64,000 bases of DNA from Ceratodon purpureus (taxonomy: Eukaryota > Streptophyta > Bryopsida > Pseudoditrichales > Ditrichaceae): positions 11,026,702 to 11,090,701 of the forward strand of contig CM026425.1 of the NCBI GenBank assembly GCA_014871385.1, in the 5' to 3' direction. Both the position numbers and the translations under genes were made by a program. Shown here piece by piece: positions 47,881 to 60,339 of the stretch. The notes under the pieces were generated by a model. The model was not told where the DNA came from. It ran no database searches and saw only the letters and a program-made list of their open reading frames with translations. How positions within the stretch are numbered: position 1 is the first letter of the stretch; every line of letters starts with the position of its first letter.

Positions 47881-49260
47881 AGGATGGACTCATCAAATAT
47901 GGATGCCATCCCATGCAAAGCAGCCGTGATACATATCAAGCGCAACAGTGCGCCACCTCGATACCATCCACAAATAAACGAAAAGCAGTCATCATCCATC
48001 TCTATTCATCCACGACAATCGACGATCATGCAAGACGATCCATTCTATCATCCACGTTTGAACCAAAAAAGAAGAACGATTTCGGAAGTCATCCGAAAGT
48101 GGACAGACTCCGCGATCGATCGGCGACGCGACGCGACGCGACGCGTTAATCAAGATCTAGATGAACGCTAGAAACGAGGGCGACGCCGGAGAAACGGAAA
48201 TAGTATTTCCCTGGCAGAGAGGACATGGGAAGTGTGGCCGTGCGGGCGATGTGGCGAGAGCAGGATCACAGGACGCGCGCGACCACTTGCGTGAGCAGGA
48301 AAAGATCTCCGGGGCAGGTGGGCCTCAGTGCTCGATCAGCAGCTAACTTTGCAGCCTCGTCGTCACCCCGGCGGGCGTCGACTGGTTACGGATTCCTCCT
48401 CGGCTGCGCCTTTACTTTACTGACAGGGCTGCGACGCGACTGGCTCCGCGATCGTCGACGACGCTAGGATTAGCGGGATCCGTTCCCGTGGAGGACCTCA
48501 GGACTAGCAGCAAGCTAGAATCTGCCGCGGATTGATCGTGATGAATCAGATTAAATCGCTCTCGGGATGCCGTGCGAAGCTTCCGTATCGCATCAGTGGA
48601 CCATGGACTCGGTTAAACTTTTTCCTGATCAGGCTTTCATTGGCTTCAGCTCGTGCAGCGTCTTCAAGTTGAGATAGGCAGTTCGGCACTGTTGTGCACA
48701 AGTACAGGTGGTAGACTGCAGTGGAGCGGTGTGGTCCGAGATTGGGTACCAGGTTCGGTGTAGTTTGGAGCAGGTGTGTTTGGGAGTACTGCAGTGGTCT
48801 TCGTGGAGTTTCGGGGTGGAAGACGGTGTTAGTTTTGGTGCAGTGGAGGAGAAGGGAAGAGATGGCGGACAGGGTTTGAAGTCAGGTGGTTTGCAGGCGT
48901 AGTGGTGGAGGGGACAGGGAGCTGTCTGGTTACGGCGTGGTGGTCGTGTTTGTTGGGAGGTTGTTAGGTTGGTTTTGTTCCAGGGTTGTGGAGGAAGAGT
49001 TGTTCTCGGGTGAGGATGGGTGAGAACGCCATGATTTTATGAGGTTTCGTGCGACGTCACTGCAGTTGGGTTTCCACTGAGAAGCTTGGTAGCAGGACTG
49101 TGAAGGATTAAGGGGCTGCTTGAAGCGTCAAGACTGCATATTTATGTGAACAGACTTTTGACAAGGAAGAAGCTGTAGGATTAGATAATTTTGGCTGTGT
49201 GGGATCTGCACCACGGAATCTGAGCCCGTGGGGGAGTGGTTGGGAAGCTCAACTGAGGCC
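47881..49260. other. COP1 upstream region and leader
   Basis: A GC-rich island begins near 48100 with a GCGAC pentanucleotide repeat (48123-48145) and continues through the probable COP1 promoter and long leader. Several upstream short open frames exist. None of the open stretches has family similarity, so none is taken as a gene. Confidence 0.5.
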
Positions 49261-52200
49261 ATGGCTATGGCGTCAGTTGGGGCGAGTTTCCCTTCCGCGT
49301 TGGGGTTTGTGAAAGAGGAGCCGCACATGGATGTATGGTCATCAGATGTTGACCATAACTGTGAGACGGTGGACGTCTCAAGGCCAGCTGATGTTGATAA
49401 GGATTTCCTGTGCCCAATTTGCTTTCAGACAATGCAAGATGCGTTTTTGACAAGCTGTGGTCACAGCTTCTGCTACGCGTGCATTACCACTCATTTGAGT
49501 AACAGAAGTAATTGCCCTAGCTGCGCTCGATATTTGACTGCCGATCAGCTTATCCCCAACTTCCTCTTGACGAAGGTGAGTCAGTTTTACACGCGCGCAC
49601 ATTCTGGTTACGCCATTGCGTACCTTTGAAAGAGAGCCGTCACATATAGTTTGCTGGTTATTGGGCTTTCCGATCATGCATTGGAAGGCTCAAGCCATTG
49701 TTATACTCCAACATAGTTCATTGATCACATGTCACACATGTGCTCTCGCATGTGATCGCCTAATTACCATCAACTGGAGAAAAACTTTAGACTTCTACAG
49801 TTTCACCAAACATCCTTGATGTCCTGGTTCTCATTTGTGGTTAGCGTAAGTTCATTATTTGCTCATGTGTGATTCTTTGAATTGATGGACGAGTGAATTC
49901 TGATGGTGTATGTTTCACATTACGTGCAGCTAATGAAGAAAGCGACAGCTTCTCAGTTACTTGGACAGTCCTCTCCCGTTGAACATTTGCGCATTGCACT
50001 GCAACAGGTAATTTTGATCATTATTACAGGGTTGATCTATGCATGACACCATTGATGGTGGTCTAAACTTTACCTCATTGTCATTGTGACTGTGCAATGC
50101 CCTAACTTGGATTGATGTTCTTTGCAGGGAGCGGAGTTGCCTATGAAAGAGTTAGACTCTTTACTACATCTTTTAGGTGAAAGGAAGCGCAAGCTCGTAC
50201 AGGAGGAAGCCGAGTCGAATATGGACGTTTTACTTGATTTTCTTCATCTTTCAAGGCAGCGGAAACAAGAAGAGCTGCAAGAGGTGAACGAATGATGCCA
50301 TATACCTAATTTAAGGTTTGCATCTTTTGAATAGACTGTATTCTTTGGATGTGTTTCACTCAACTAACACTTCAGTGCCTTGCCTTTTCTTCAACAGTTA
50401 CAGGGCGATCTTCATTTCCTTAAAGAAGATATAGCTACTGTAGAGAGGCGGCGTCAAGATCTGTTAAGGGCTAAGGACAAGTTTGCTAAAAGAGCCCGCA
50501 TATCTGCAGATTTATCATCACCCAACTTAGACACTTACTCAGGATGTGAAAAGGCAAGCAAAGGAGGTGCAGTTTCTGTGTGGCGAGGTGGACAAGGAGG
50601 TGCATTTGCCCCACCTAGTGAACCGAAATTTAAAGCGAGGAATTCGACGAAGAATATAGCATTCTCTCATGGGGTTAAAAAAGAGGGGGGCATAACTGGA
50701 AAATTCCTTGAGAATCCCTTCCTTGATCCACGTGCTGAAGCCACAGGTGCTCATACTGTGAGCAAGAAACGCCGAGTGCTGGCACAGGTATTAACAAATA
50801 TTCCCCACCAAGATGTGTATTCCCTGCATTGTTTGATCTTTCATCTTTTGAGTTCTGTAATTTCTTCAATCTTCAAGACAGGTAGCGCAATTTCTCTTTC
50901 AGAAGTAGTAATGATCGGAATTGTATGAATATGCAGTTCGAAGACTTGCAAGAAGCTTATTTGCTGCGAAGGAGACAAGTTGCACGAAACCAAAGACAGA
51001 GGCAGATGCAGGAGACCATCAAGAAGGAGTCTTGTAAAGGTTCTGAGAGCTCCAAGGATGGTTTAGAGGATTTTGAGTCTGTACTCACAGCATTTACACG
51101 ATACAGTCGTCTTCGGGTTGTTGCCGAGCTTCACCACGGAGACTTATTCCACAGTTCTAATATAGTATCCAGGTGAGATTTTGGATCTCTTAAGATGACC
51201 TACATGCTGTAGAATCTCAAGAAATTGGGACGCAATGTTTTAAATAGTTTAAGATCACATATCGTTGAAACTGACGGGTTTGCTGATTCATTTGCAGTAT
51301 CGAATTCGACCGAGATGACGAATTCTTTGCAACAGCTGGTGTATCTCGGCGAATCAAAGTATTTGATTTTGCAACGGTATGTTACATCCGTAATCTGAAA
51401 CAGCACTATCTACTTGTAAAATAAGTTCTGGGTACATGTTTTGGAGTCTGATCACCGAATTTTCTTGGTTGTACATACTCAAAGTGAAATTCTGGGTATA
51501 GGATATATTTGCAAGCTATATTCACTCTTTGGCACACAATGTTGGTCTAATTGTATACGTTTGAACTGAAACAGGTTGTGAATGAGGTAGCAGATGTTCA
51601 CTGTCCAGTTGTGGAGATACCAACACGGTCGAAACTGAGCTGCTTGAGCTGGAATAAGTGTGTTAAGCCCCTTATAGCCAGCAGTGATTATGAAGGCATT
51701 GTCACTGTATGGGATGTCAATACAAGGCAGAGTGTCATGGAGTATGAGGAGCATGAAAAGCGAGCCTGGAGTGTCGATTTTTCCCGAACAGAGCCATCTA
51801 TGCTGGTTTCTGGAAGCGATGATGGGAAGGTAAAACTTCTGTACACTGTTAATTTCATTGTTATCGGGAAAATGTGTTCTACCTACATCCTACTTGAGTG
51901 TCGTTATTTGATTGGTAAGTCAGTCGCAGACTTCTCTTCTCTATTTTGGAGGATTGAGAATGAATGATGAAATTTTGCAGGTGAAAGTATGGAGCACAAG
52001 GCAAGAGAGTAGCGCACTCACCCTGGACATGAGGGCTAACATTTGCTGCGTGAAATTCAATCCTGGTTCCAGTAACTACGTTGCAGTGAGTCCTACTTCC
52101 ATTTTTATTGTCTCTTTTAACAGCTTGATGCTGATGCTTGCGTAGACCCTGTGTAGTTAACAAGGTGTACTTCGGAAGGGGTCAATTATTGACTTTTCTA

Positions 52201-53172
52201 AATTAAACTAGCAGGTTATTTCTCTATTTCAACACTTATTCTGATATAGTTAAATGGGTTTTTTTGATATAATCCGATATATTTGCGAGGTGACCCTAAT
52301 AGTGTCTGTTTTAACCTTGACAGGTTGGTTCTGCTGACCATCACATTCATTACTTTGATTTGCGCAACCCAAGCATGCCACTCTATGTATTCAAGGGACA
52401 TCGAAAGGCCGTTTCTTATGTTAAGTTTGTATCTCCCACTGAACTAGCTTCGGCATCTACAGACAGCACACTCCGGCTTTGGGATGTTCAGAACAACCGC
52501 TCGGTATGTCAACCTTTTCTTCCTCACTTCAATACATTTCAGGACATTGACAACTTGTGACTGCGATCTTAGTGAATGGATAGATATTCCAAAGAACAAG
52601 ATCAAATTAACTCGTTTGGTTTCGTTCTAACCATTCCTGTTGTCTGCCGCAGATCCGTACCTTGAGAGGACATACGAATGAAAAGAACTTTGTAGGACTG
52701 ACTGTCAGCAGTGAATATATTGCTTGTGGCAGCGAAACGAATGATGTTTATGTGTATCATAAGGTATGAACCAGAGCCAATACGTTATACTTCTGATTAT
52801 ATTGTTGTTTCCCTTGGCTGCAATTCATCAAGGAACTTAGAGAATTGGATCTAAGGAAAATAAAAGAACTGATTCGGAGTGGCGCTTAGAGAAATTTTTG
52901 GTAAACTAAATCATAATTCTTGTCTTGTGCTACTTTATAATTACATCCTCTCTTCTAATTTTATTTCATGATTCTGAGACAATGCACTTTTTTTTTGTTG
53001 GCAGGCAATGTCAAAACCAGCTTCATGGCATAGATTTGGGTCTCAGAACCCTGAAGATAGTGACGATGATAGTGCTCACTTCATTAGTGCAGTGTGTTGG
53101 AAGAGTGAGAGTCCCACCATGTTAGCGGCTAACTCACAAGGCACAATTAAAGTTCTCGTATTGGCTCCTTGA
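49261..53172 (+). CDS. COP1: COP1, RING/WD40 E3 ubiquitin ligase
   Basis: An 11-exon gene, 49261-49575, 49930-50007, 50128-50283, 50398-50787, 50937-51172, 51298-51376, 51575-51829, 51981-52085, 52324-52503, 52653-52763, 53005-53172, encoding 690 residues with all phases consistent. COP1 with SPA proteins ubiquitinates light-signalling transcription factors in the dark, in the nucleus. The RING finger is residues 51-88 (CPIC ... CGHSFCYAC ... CPSC). A helical coiled-coil part follows (exons 2-4, about 106-225), then a basic KKRRV nuclear signal near residue 308. The seven-blade WD40 propeller runs from about residue 370 to the end, including [27 protein letters not shown] and [14 protein letters not shown]. 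Length is close to the 675 of Arabidopsis. The start was chosen as the first ATG in frame. Confidence 0.97.
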
Positions 53173-54302
53173 ATTCTGGCTCCTCTATGTGAATTGGCTG
53201 ATTGATGTTTTCTATTTTTTATTTCCACGCTCAGTCAACTGACTTGTCAAAGCAAGTTCAAAAGTGAGTTTGGTTTGTCATTGCTGGTTTTTTCCTTTTG
53301 CAGCGTCCAAAGGATTTCCTGTAGTGAACTTGGGGTCGTGTAGTGAATTGTGCATTGTAATATTACTTGTAGACTTGTGCAATGGAAGTTTCGGCGTTCT
53401 TTGTACCACGAAATACTGGTTCAATACAATTGTTGCACACATCAGCCGACATTCTGCTCCAAACTTATGAAATTTGCTTTTATATTCACTTCACAAATTT
53501 CTTGATGCATTACTCATGGATGAAAATTTACCTAGGTCGTATGATTGTGAACCGAGATCCCAATTATATTTTGCGAAAACGGAGCAGCGACTGCTAAGGT
53601 TTTAAATAACTTGGTTTGTTTGGCGCAAAATTAATTTTCATTTTCTAATTTCACTCAAATGAAAATAACATTTTATTGCAAAATTATTTTATGGCAAGCG
53701 ACTATCTGTGCGATGTAGTCATACCACTCTACTTCATTTTCAATGTTATTAGATAAAGATCTGTAAATGGAACTGTTGCTACCATCACTAAAACTGTAAT
53801 TTGCAGCCCAGTAAATAATAACTTCCGATTGTAATTTTCAGTTGCAAATCTCAAAATACGATATGTAACCTCTTTCTCTGAGATAATGTAAAGTTACGAT
53901 TATGAGTAGCAATATCATTTGTCCTGTACGTTCTGTCTGGTACAAGGAGAAAAAAATTGGCTTGTTACCAATTAATAATTGATGTTACATAGTCGATTTC
54001 GCTCAATAACAACTACACTCTCTAGCTAAGAAAGTACCCCGGTGTACTAAGGACGGTACAAAATTTGAAGTGAACTAAAATCGATTTAGTTCTCGAATGC
54101 ACGCACCACCCTACATTGTACATCAATCTAAGCACTCGATCTAACACAACCTTCTAGAGCATTCCCTTCCAATAATGATCATTCAAATTGACTGAGAAGC
54201 TCGTTATCCAACGATGTGCCGATTCAGCACTGTGTACCTCAGAATTACCGCTCTGCACTACTGCACACCTCAGAATTTATGCCCAAATTCAACCTGTGAG
54301 AA
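53173..54302. other. tail-to-tail spacer between COP1 and PWP2
   Basis: The 3' regions of COP1 (+) and PWP2 (-) meet here. Open stretches are short and unrelated to known families. Confidence 0.5.
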
Positions 54303-56891
54303 TTAAGGTGTTACAGGTGCTAAGGATAAAGGCGAGGGAGCAGCAGATAGGTATTGCAGCATGTACAAATTGGATGAGCAGAGGTCAGAGAGATCCTCGT
54401 GAACAGATATAAGGCTTTTCTGAAGACCCCTCAGCGCCGGTAACATCTGTGCCTGACGTGCCTCCAGAGTCTTCCCATGGATCGCGACGACCTCCTGACA
54501 CCATAGGAGCAAAAACTCCAAGTAAACAGAATTGACTATATATTCACCCAAAGCTGTGCAGAGAGTCACTAAATGATTGACTGGAATTGATGAGACAACA
54601 GGGGTTATCTCTTCTGGAGGCACAGACTCTATGCACTTTCGGATCAACTCTGGCTCGTTGAGACGAAGAGCGAGAACCAAAGCGCGAGCATAGAGCTTTT
54701 CCTCCAAAGCATTGTAAATTGCCTCAGGTGTAACGTCAATGGCAAGATCAACCGGATCATAGATGAGATTGTCATCTATTGAGTAGATCAATAAGCCTTC
54801 AGTTGTTGCAGCTGCGAAAGTCCTCCCTGTTGGCGCAAGCTGCAGTGCTTTAGAACGAGCAATAGGCCTCCCAAAGTTTGACTTCGTTCCCGGCAAATAA
54901 GCTCCCAACTGTTTATACGACTGTTTCAAACTGTCATCATCATCACTATCCCGGTCATCAATTAGATCTATCGGGCCATCACTGGTCATTCTCTTGGAGT
55001 TTAACACGTCCAAGACGCCATCCAGAGCTTTGTTATTTGTGATCTGTATCCTTCGCAGCAGCACCTGTTCAGCCACATCGTACATGCAGATGTACTTACT
55101 AGAGCCACCAGCCAATATGAAGGTGCCATCCGCAGAATAACTCAAACTAGTAAACGCCTTTCCTGCGCTAGAATTTTCGGCTGTTCTACGATCACCCATG
55201 AGCCGACCACCCCTGATGTCTCTTCTGCCGTCGATGCTAGCCATTTCCACACCCTCAATAGGATCCCAGAAGTGAATGTGGCCATCAAGTGTACTACAGG
55301 CGATTTGTTTACTATCTGGTCGGTAAACAACCGTGAGGACGTCATGGGTGTGAGTGAAGGTTTCTACATTCCCTTTCCCTTCGAACACATCCCAAAGCTT
55401 CACTGTCTTGTCCCAGGATGACGATGCAAGCATTTCAGAAGTGGGAGAGAACGACAAACCGTAAACAGGGCCTTCGTGTCCGCTCAACACATCCAGCAGC
55501 CGTCCTGTTTTCACTGACCAGACATATATCTGAAACCCATCGACAGTCCCGGCACAAATAATCTCCCCACTCTGATCCGCTGCTAATGAAACAAACTGCG
55601 TTGGTGTGGGCGTTGTAAACGTCTTGAAATTCCGATACCGGATCATGTCGTAAGCGCGCACAGTTCCATCAAGAGAGGCACTCACCACCACATGATTCGT
55701 CGGTAGAAACAGCACCGCTGTAATGGAATTCGTATGCTCAGTGAATGTCACGAAACATGACCCTGAGGCCACATTCCAAAGCTTGAGCTTATTATCATCC
55801 GCTCCACTAGCCAAATACTGCGAATCGGGAGAGAACGCCAGACAGTTCACATCAAAATAATGCCCTTGCTGCTTCAAAATCTGCGACTCGGTACGCCACT
55901 CCCACACCAGCAACTGGCCCAAATTCGCACACCCCAACGCAATCCAGTTTCCTGCACCATTAAACGCTACTGTAGATATCTTCTTGCTCGATATCGACAA
56001 CAGATGATAGCATGTGAAGTCCGGAAGCTGGTATATACCAAAAATCCCAGTTGAAAATCCCACAACGATAATCCCTAAACCTTGATGATAATCACATGTA
56101 GTCAGCTTAGCGGTCTGCTTAAAAAATCTCTTCTCAACCAACTCCCATTTCCCAGTCGTAAGGTTCATACTACTCTTCATCTTCTTCTTCCCCACATCAT
56201 CCTCCACAACCATACTCACACTCTCCTTCGGCACATACCGCCACTCAAACAAAGCCCCATCACGAGACACGGTATACAGCCCAACACTATCTTCTCTCAC
56301 AAGCGGCTTCGCAAAGTAAGCTCCAACCAAAACATCACGATGCCCACTCAGAGTCACAGAGCGGTAATCCTCCAACCTATTAACCGAAAACACCTTCACC
56401 GTCAAGTCCTTACTCCCAACAACCAACCACGAGCTATCCGAGCTCCACCCAATACAAGTCACAGAATCATGGCACCCGGCAAGCGACTTCACAAGCTCGA
56501 ACGGGGCGAAAACCTTATGAAATCCGGGGGTTCTCCACAGCTGCACCACCTTCCCAACCCCTGCAGCAATCAGCTTCCCATCCGGCGAAAACTTCAGAGC
56601 CCCAACAGGACCCTTGAAGGAGAAATGATGCAGCACCTGGTGAGTGTGCAAGTTAACGAGAATGCTCCGCCCATCCTCGTCCACACTCAACAACAAAGCT
56701 CCATCTGGCGAAACCTCAATCCGACTAACACTCTTCCCATTCTCGCACCGCAGAGTAGTAGCCTCAGATTTCTGCAAATCCGTGACAGAGACACGATTCC
56801 CGACAGCAGACAGAAGGATTGTGTCCTTCTTAAACGTGATATTCCCTCCCCTGTAGGGCGCCCCCAGCAGATTGCTGAACTTGAAATTCAT
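54303..56891 (-). CDS. PWP2: PWP2/UTP1, WD40 subunit of the SSU processome
   Basis: A single-exon 862-residue protein, the full usual length for PWP2. It belongs to the UTP-B complex that binds the 5' part of pre-rRNA in the nucleolus and is needed for 18S rRNA maturation. The start MNFKFSNLLGAPYRGGNITF is typical of the family. Two tandem WD40 propellers fill residues 1-620 (for example GSKDLTVKVFSVNRL, ASGADDNKLKLWNVASG, LASSSWDKTVKLWDVFEG, CSTLDGHIHFWDP). An acidic linker (IDDRDSDDDDSL) follows, then a Utp12 domain at about residues 720-830 (ALEEKLYARALVLALRLNEP, LEFLLLWCQEV). It lacks introns although its neighbours are intron-rich. A telo-box array lies 360 bp upstream. Confidence 0.97.
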   Translation of the reverse strand: MNFKFSNLLGAPYRGGNITFKKDTILLSAVGNRVSVTDLQKSEATTLRCENGKSVSRIEVSPDGALLLSVDEDGRSILVNLHTHQVLHHFSFKGPVGALKFSPDGKLIAAGVGKVVQLWRTPGFHKVFAPFELVKSLAGCHDSVTCIGWSSDSSWLVVGSKDLTVKVFSVNRLEDYRSVTLSGHRDVLVGAYFAKPLVREDSVGLYTVSRDGALFEWRYVPKESVSMVVEDDVGKKKMKSSMNLTTGKWELVEKRFFKQTAKLTTCDYHQGLGIIVVGFSTGIFGIYQLPDFTCYHLLSISSKKISTVAFNGAGNWIALGCANLGQLLVWEWRTESQILKQQGHYFDVNCLAFSPDSQYLASGADDNKLKLWNVASGSCFVTFTEHTNSITAVLFLPTNHVVVSASLDGTVRAYDMIRYRNFKTFTTPTPTQFVSLAADQSGEIICAGTVDGFQIYVWSVKTGRLLDVLSGHEGPVYGLSFSPTSEMLASSSWDKTVKLWDVFEGKGNVETFTHTHDVLTVVYRPDSKQIACSTLDGHIHFWDPIEGVEMASIDGRRDIRGGRLMGDRRTAENSSAGKAFTSLSYSADGTFILAGGSSKYICMYDVAEQVLLRRIQITNNKALDGVLDVLNSKRMTSDGPIDLIDDRDSDDDDSLKQSYKQLGAYLPGTKSNFGRPIARSKALQLAPTGRTFAAATTEGLLIYSIDDNLIYDPVDLAIDVTPEAIYNALEEKLYARALVLALRLNEPELIRKCIESVPPEEITPVVSSIPVNHLVTLCTALGEYIVNSVYLEFLLLWCQEVVAIHGKTLEARQAQMLPALRGLQKSLISVHEDLSDLCSSNLYMLQYLSAAPSPLSLAPVTP

Positions 56892-57721
56892 GGCAGGAAA
56901 CCCTAAAAACCAAAATCAACCCAAACTTCGCCAAATCAAGCACGTTGATCCGAAACCACCCAAGCTCAAACGATTCTCCCCATAGCACTCAGCCCACTCC
57001 TCCTCAGCTGCACCGAAACTAGCGATACCATCACACACAAAACTTCACCAAAAACCCTGCACTCGACGTGAAATTTTGACCCAGGGTGTTCAGATGCACC
57101 AAATTGTGCCCGGTTCAGTTTGTGGGCTGTGAGGCTGTGGCTCTGGTGCTGTGCGAGGTAGCCTGTGGCGCATCCGCAGGATGGGAGATGCGGAGCTCTA
57201 GATTGTCTCGCTCTCGCCCTCTGCAACGCCCACGGCCCTCGCCTTCGCAGGGTTTAGGGTTTAGGGTTTATCGATGCCCCTATGGATGATTCTCCGTGGA
57301 TGAACTTTGAGGTGTTGGTAAGTGGATGAATGTGGAATGAGCAGTGACGAGTGGATGACGAATGCTATAGATGAATGGATATTCGTGGATGAGCTTCTGT
57401 TCGTGGATGAGCTTCTGTTCGTGGATGAAGCCTATTTGCCTGATGATTATTTGTTTTGTTTTGACAGCCGATAAACTGTGGTTGAAAATATACGCATTGG
57501 ACACTTTGAAAAACAAAACTTTATAGTTCATTTGGACCTTATAGAACACTCTCAGTAAGTTGAGGTTTCAAGTTTAAAAAAAATTCATGCATAGAATGGG
57601 CTATTGCTGGAGAAGAACTGACTTCTTGTTCATATCTTAGAACTGAATTTGCCTACATAAATGCTTCAGATGAGAGCTCTCCTAGAGCTAGCAACCCAGG
57701 TATAAAGTCTGGGCCTGATCA
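56892..57721. promoter_or_regulatory. PWP2 promoter region and FES1 3' region
   Basis: The left half is the GC-rich promoter and leader of PWP2 (minus strand). The right half is the 3' UTR of FES1 (minus strand), with an 18-bp tandem repeat (TTCGTGGATGAGCTTCTG) at about 57382-57430. Confidence 0.6.
57251..57270 (-). promoter_or_regulatory. telo-box array upstream of PWP2
   Basis: Three TTTAGGG units (minus strand AAACCCTA). Telo-boxes are a known feature of plant promoters for ribosomal and ribosome-biogenesis genes. Its position 360 bp before the PWP2 start fits that role; an interstitial telomere remnant is the alternative. Confidence 0.65.
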
Positions 57722-59784
57722 TCAAACCTTTTGCCTTAGATCAGAAGGTTGCTTGAATAGAAGCAGCCAAAGTAAATCTACCAGTTGTCGCTCTTCCTTC
57801 ACAGCTGCTAGATCTTCCTGGTTCATGGCTTTGAGTTCCTCCACTCGCCTCCGGACAATATCCTTCAGTTGGGTAGTGTCCTCAAACTTCCCTGATTTGT
57901 CTTGATGGCGGACGATTTCTACCAAAGCTTGGAGAGCAGCTTGCCTCACATCAAGGTCTGGGCTATTGGCCAAGTTTGTCAGTGATGCAACGAACCCCAG
58001 TTGAGTTGCAACGTTATGGTCCTTTGGATTCTCTTGAAGTAGATACTGCATAACCTGCAGAGCTTTCCTGTGTTTGCAAAAGGAGGATACCTCATGAGTT
58101 ATCAACATGACTACTCTGGAGTATGACATGGCAAGATGACTGACCATTATAAAAAATGGGTTCACAATAGCTACACTCTCATTCAATTAGAAATTTTGTA
58201 ACTTCAGCAATGTCTGATCACTAAATTGGAAGGGCAGAAGCTATGTACCTCTGAAACCTGACGTCCTCAGATGCAAGCGCCTCTCGCAATCCCGCGTAGC
58301 CACTAGAACTTCTGAAGGCCTCGGTTGCTACTTTATTATGCCGGATTAAAGCTGCCATACCACAAAATCCAAACAAAATGAGGATGTCTCAGGGACGAAT
58401 CCTACAGGATAACTCTTAAATCAAGCCCTTAAAAATAAGCAACTCTGGTGTAATAAGGAAAACAACACTACGAACGAAGGAACAAGGTAAGGAAAATGGA
58501 TTTCAAATATGAAAACGTACATGAGATGGCGCCCAAAGCCTTAGTTCGCACTTTTATGTTATCGTCGGAATTGAAATTTTCCAATAAGCGTTCTAAACCG
58601 TTACAATCCATCACTTGCTTCTGACTCTTTGGGTTATTCTGTACAATAGTGCTCACAACTTCTGCTGCGCGAGACCTGATCCCGGCATTTGGATTCTTCA
58701 AATAATTTAGTAAGGGCACCAGGCCTCCGATTGCATGCAAATCTGCAACAAAGATGTATGCTTAAGCCAGGGAAAAAACTCACTCGAAATATTCTGTTCC
58801 AAATGCATCTACTTACCCTCATCGCATAATCAAATAAAAGCCAAGTACTCCAAACCCAAAAGAGAGTAAATCATACCATTGGCCATATCGATATTTTCAA
58901 CATGTTCTTGAAGCTCCTCCAGCATGCCTGTTTTTACAAACAGGACACATCAGCTCGACTTATTTGCATACAAGAATCTCTACATCTTCAGTTGTTAGCA
59001 TGGTGGCTAATTTTGATCGGTGGTAAACAACCCAAGACCTATAATCTTGAGAATCAAGTCCTATCCCATGTGCCCAGTAACTTAAGTTCAAAAATTAGAT
59101 TCCATCAACACATCAACAAAAACCACAAACTCCATGTAAAAGCAAGCACAAAAATCAAATTCAGGCAAATCCAACCCTGCAATCTTTTCCAAATGAAAAG
59201 TATCTCATAAACCCTTAAACCCTAAATCGGCCAAATCTAATTCTTCGGACTAAGGCTAGAATTGAAGCTCAGATCACAGGCAACTCAAACAAGAAGCTCC
59301 TTGCCTCCAGATGGTTATTTGCACATGAAACGAAGAACAGAACTGATACCTTCAATTTCTTCTGGAGTAATATCCTGGGCCTCAAGGACCTCACTGGGCA
59401 GATTCATCACCATAGAAATCTCCTTCATTCGCTTAACTATATCCACAGTCTGCTCTTGCATGGCTTCCGCAAAAAACCGTTTATCCTCCTCACTGCAACA
59501 AAGTCTCAAAACGAGCATAAGAGCATGCTCAAAACCCTAAAATCACTCACGCATGCCAATCACTCAAACGACCCAAACTCTCTGTCCCACCGACCACACA
59601 CCCCTGACAACAATCACGAATTCTCACACTCAACCAAAAAACATCACGCAAACTAGAAAACCGCCACAGATTGACCGCCAACAAAAGCCCCACCATACCT
59701 GAGTTGCCGAGGAGCCTGAGTACCATCGCTGTGAGCAATGCTCCATTTCAACAAACCCTTCCAGTCCGGCCCGGATCCCTCCAT
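57722..59784 (-). CDS. FES1: FES1/HspBP1-type Hsp70 nucleotide exchange factor
   Basis: A six-exon gene, 59784-59699, 59492-59350, 58927-58877, 58742-58521, 58351-58249, 58067-57722, encoding 316 residues with all phases consistent. The protein releases ADP from cytosolic Hsp70 and helps in heat tolerance. The N-terminus MEGSGPDWKGLLKWSIAHSD followed by GTQAPRQLSEEDKRFFAEAM is diagnostic of plant Fes1. Then come VDIVKRMKEISMVM, MLEELQEHVENIDMANDLHA and armadillo-type repeats at about residues 90-260 (IGGLVPLLNYLKNPNAGIRS, NGLERLLENFNSDDNIKVRT, VASLTNLANSPDLDVRQAAL). The C-terminus is shorter than the 363 residues of Arabidopsis Fes1A. It starts 555 bp from PRP31 in the opposite direction. Confidence 0.95.
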
Positions 59785-60339
59785 TGAACTCCAAAAACCT
59801 AATCACCAATCCCCTCAAACACTAAACCCCGCAAAACCTCAACTCGACACCACTCTTGAGCTTCACAAAATGAACGTCACAAACCCAACACAGCAACATA
59901 AAAAACTCTGCCAACTCTCAGCAGATGGGCATCAAATACAGATCAAATCAAGACCAAATTTGCAAAGAACAGGTAACTTAAGCCCCACTTCCGAATCGAT
60001 GGAGGTTGAGAAATGGGCATCAAGGCAACATGAGTAGAAGCTGTTGGAAGGCTCGTGAATGCTCTGGAAGACTCAGGAAGACTCCTCCTCATGGGCACGA
60101 AGTACATCCACCCATCAACAGTAGAAACGAGTCATGAGCCTCGCAGTACATCCATCTCTGTCACCGACTGGGTTGCAAGAATGGCGAGTCTTGATGAGTG
60201 TGGCAGTTCCGATGTGGGAGATGTACATTGAAATTTGGAGCTGGGAAGTGATTGCAGACAATTTCCTCGACCGGAACTTCTTTCTGGGCGTTGCAGGGTT
60301 TAACTTAACACTGTGAAACCATTTGTTGTGTCCGAAATT
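59785..60339. promoter_or_regulatory. bidirectional promoter region of FES1 and PRP31
   Basis: A 555-bp head-to-head spacer holding both promoters and leaders. No TATA box is obvious. The compact spacing fits shared regulation of two housekeeping genes, which is an inference. Confidence 0.55.

Noticed and set aside
47884..48346. Overlapping 60-95-codon frames in the GC-rich island
   Set aside because: They arise from the GCGAC repeat and GC-rich promoter DNA of COP1; there is no similarity to any family.
56082..56906. 274-codon plus-strand frame
   Set aside because: It is antisense to the WD40-coding PWP2 gene, whose identity is certain; long antisense frames are expected there.
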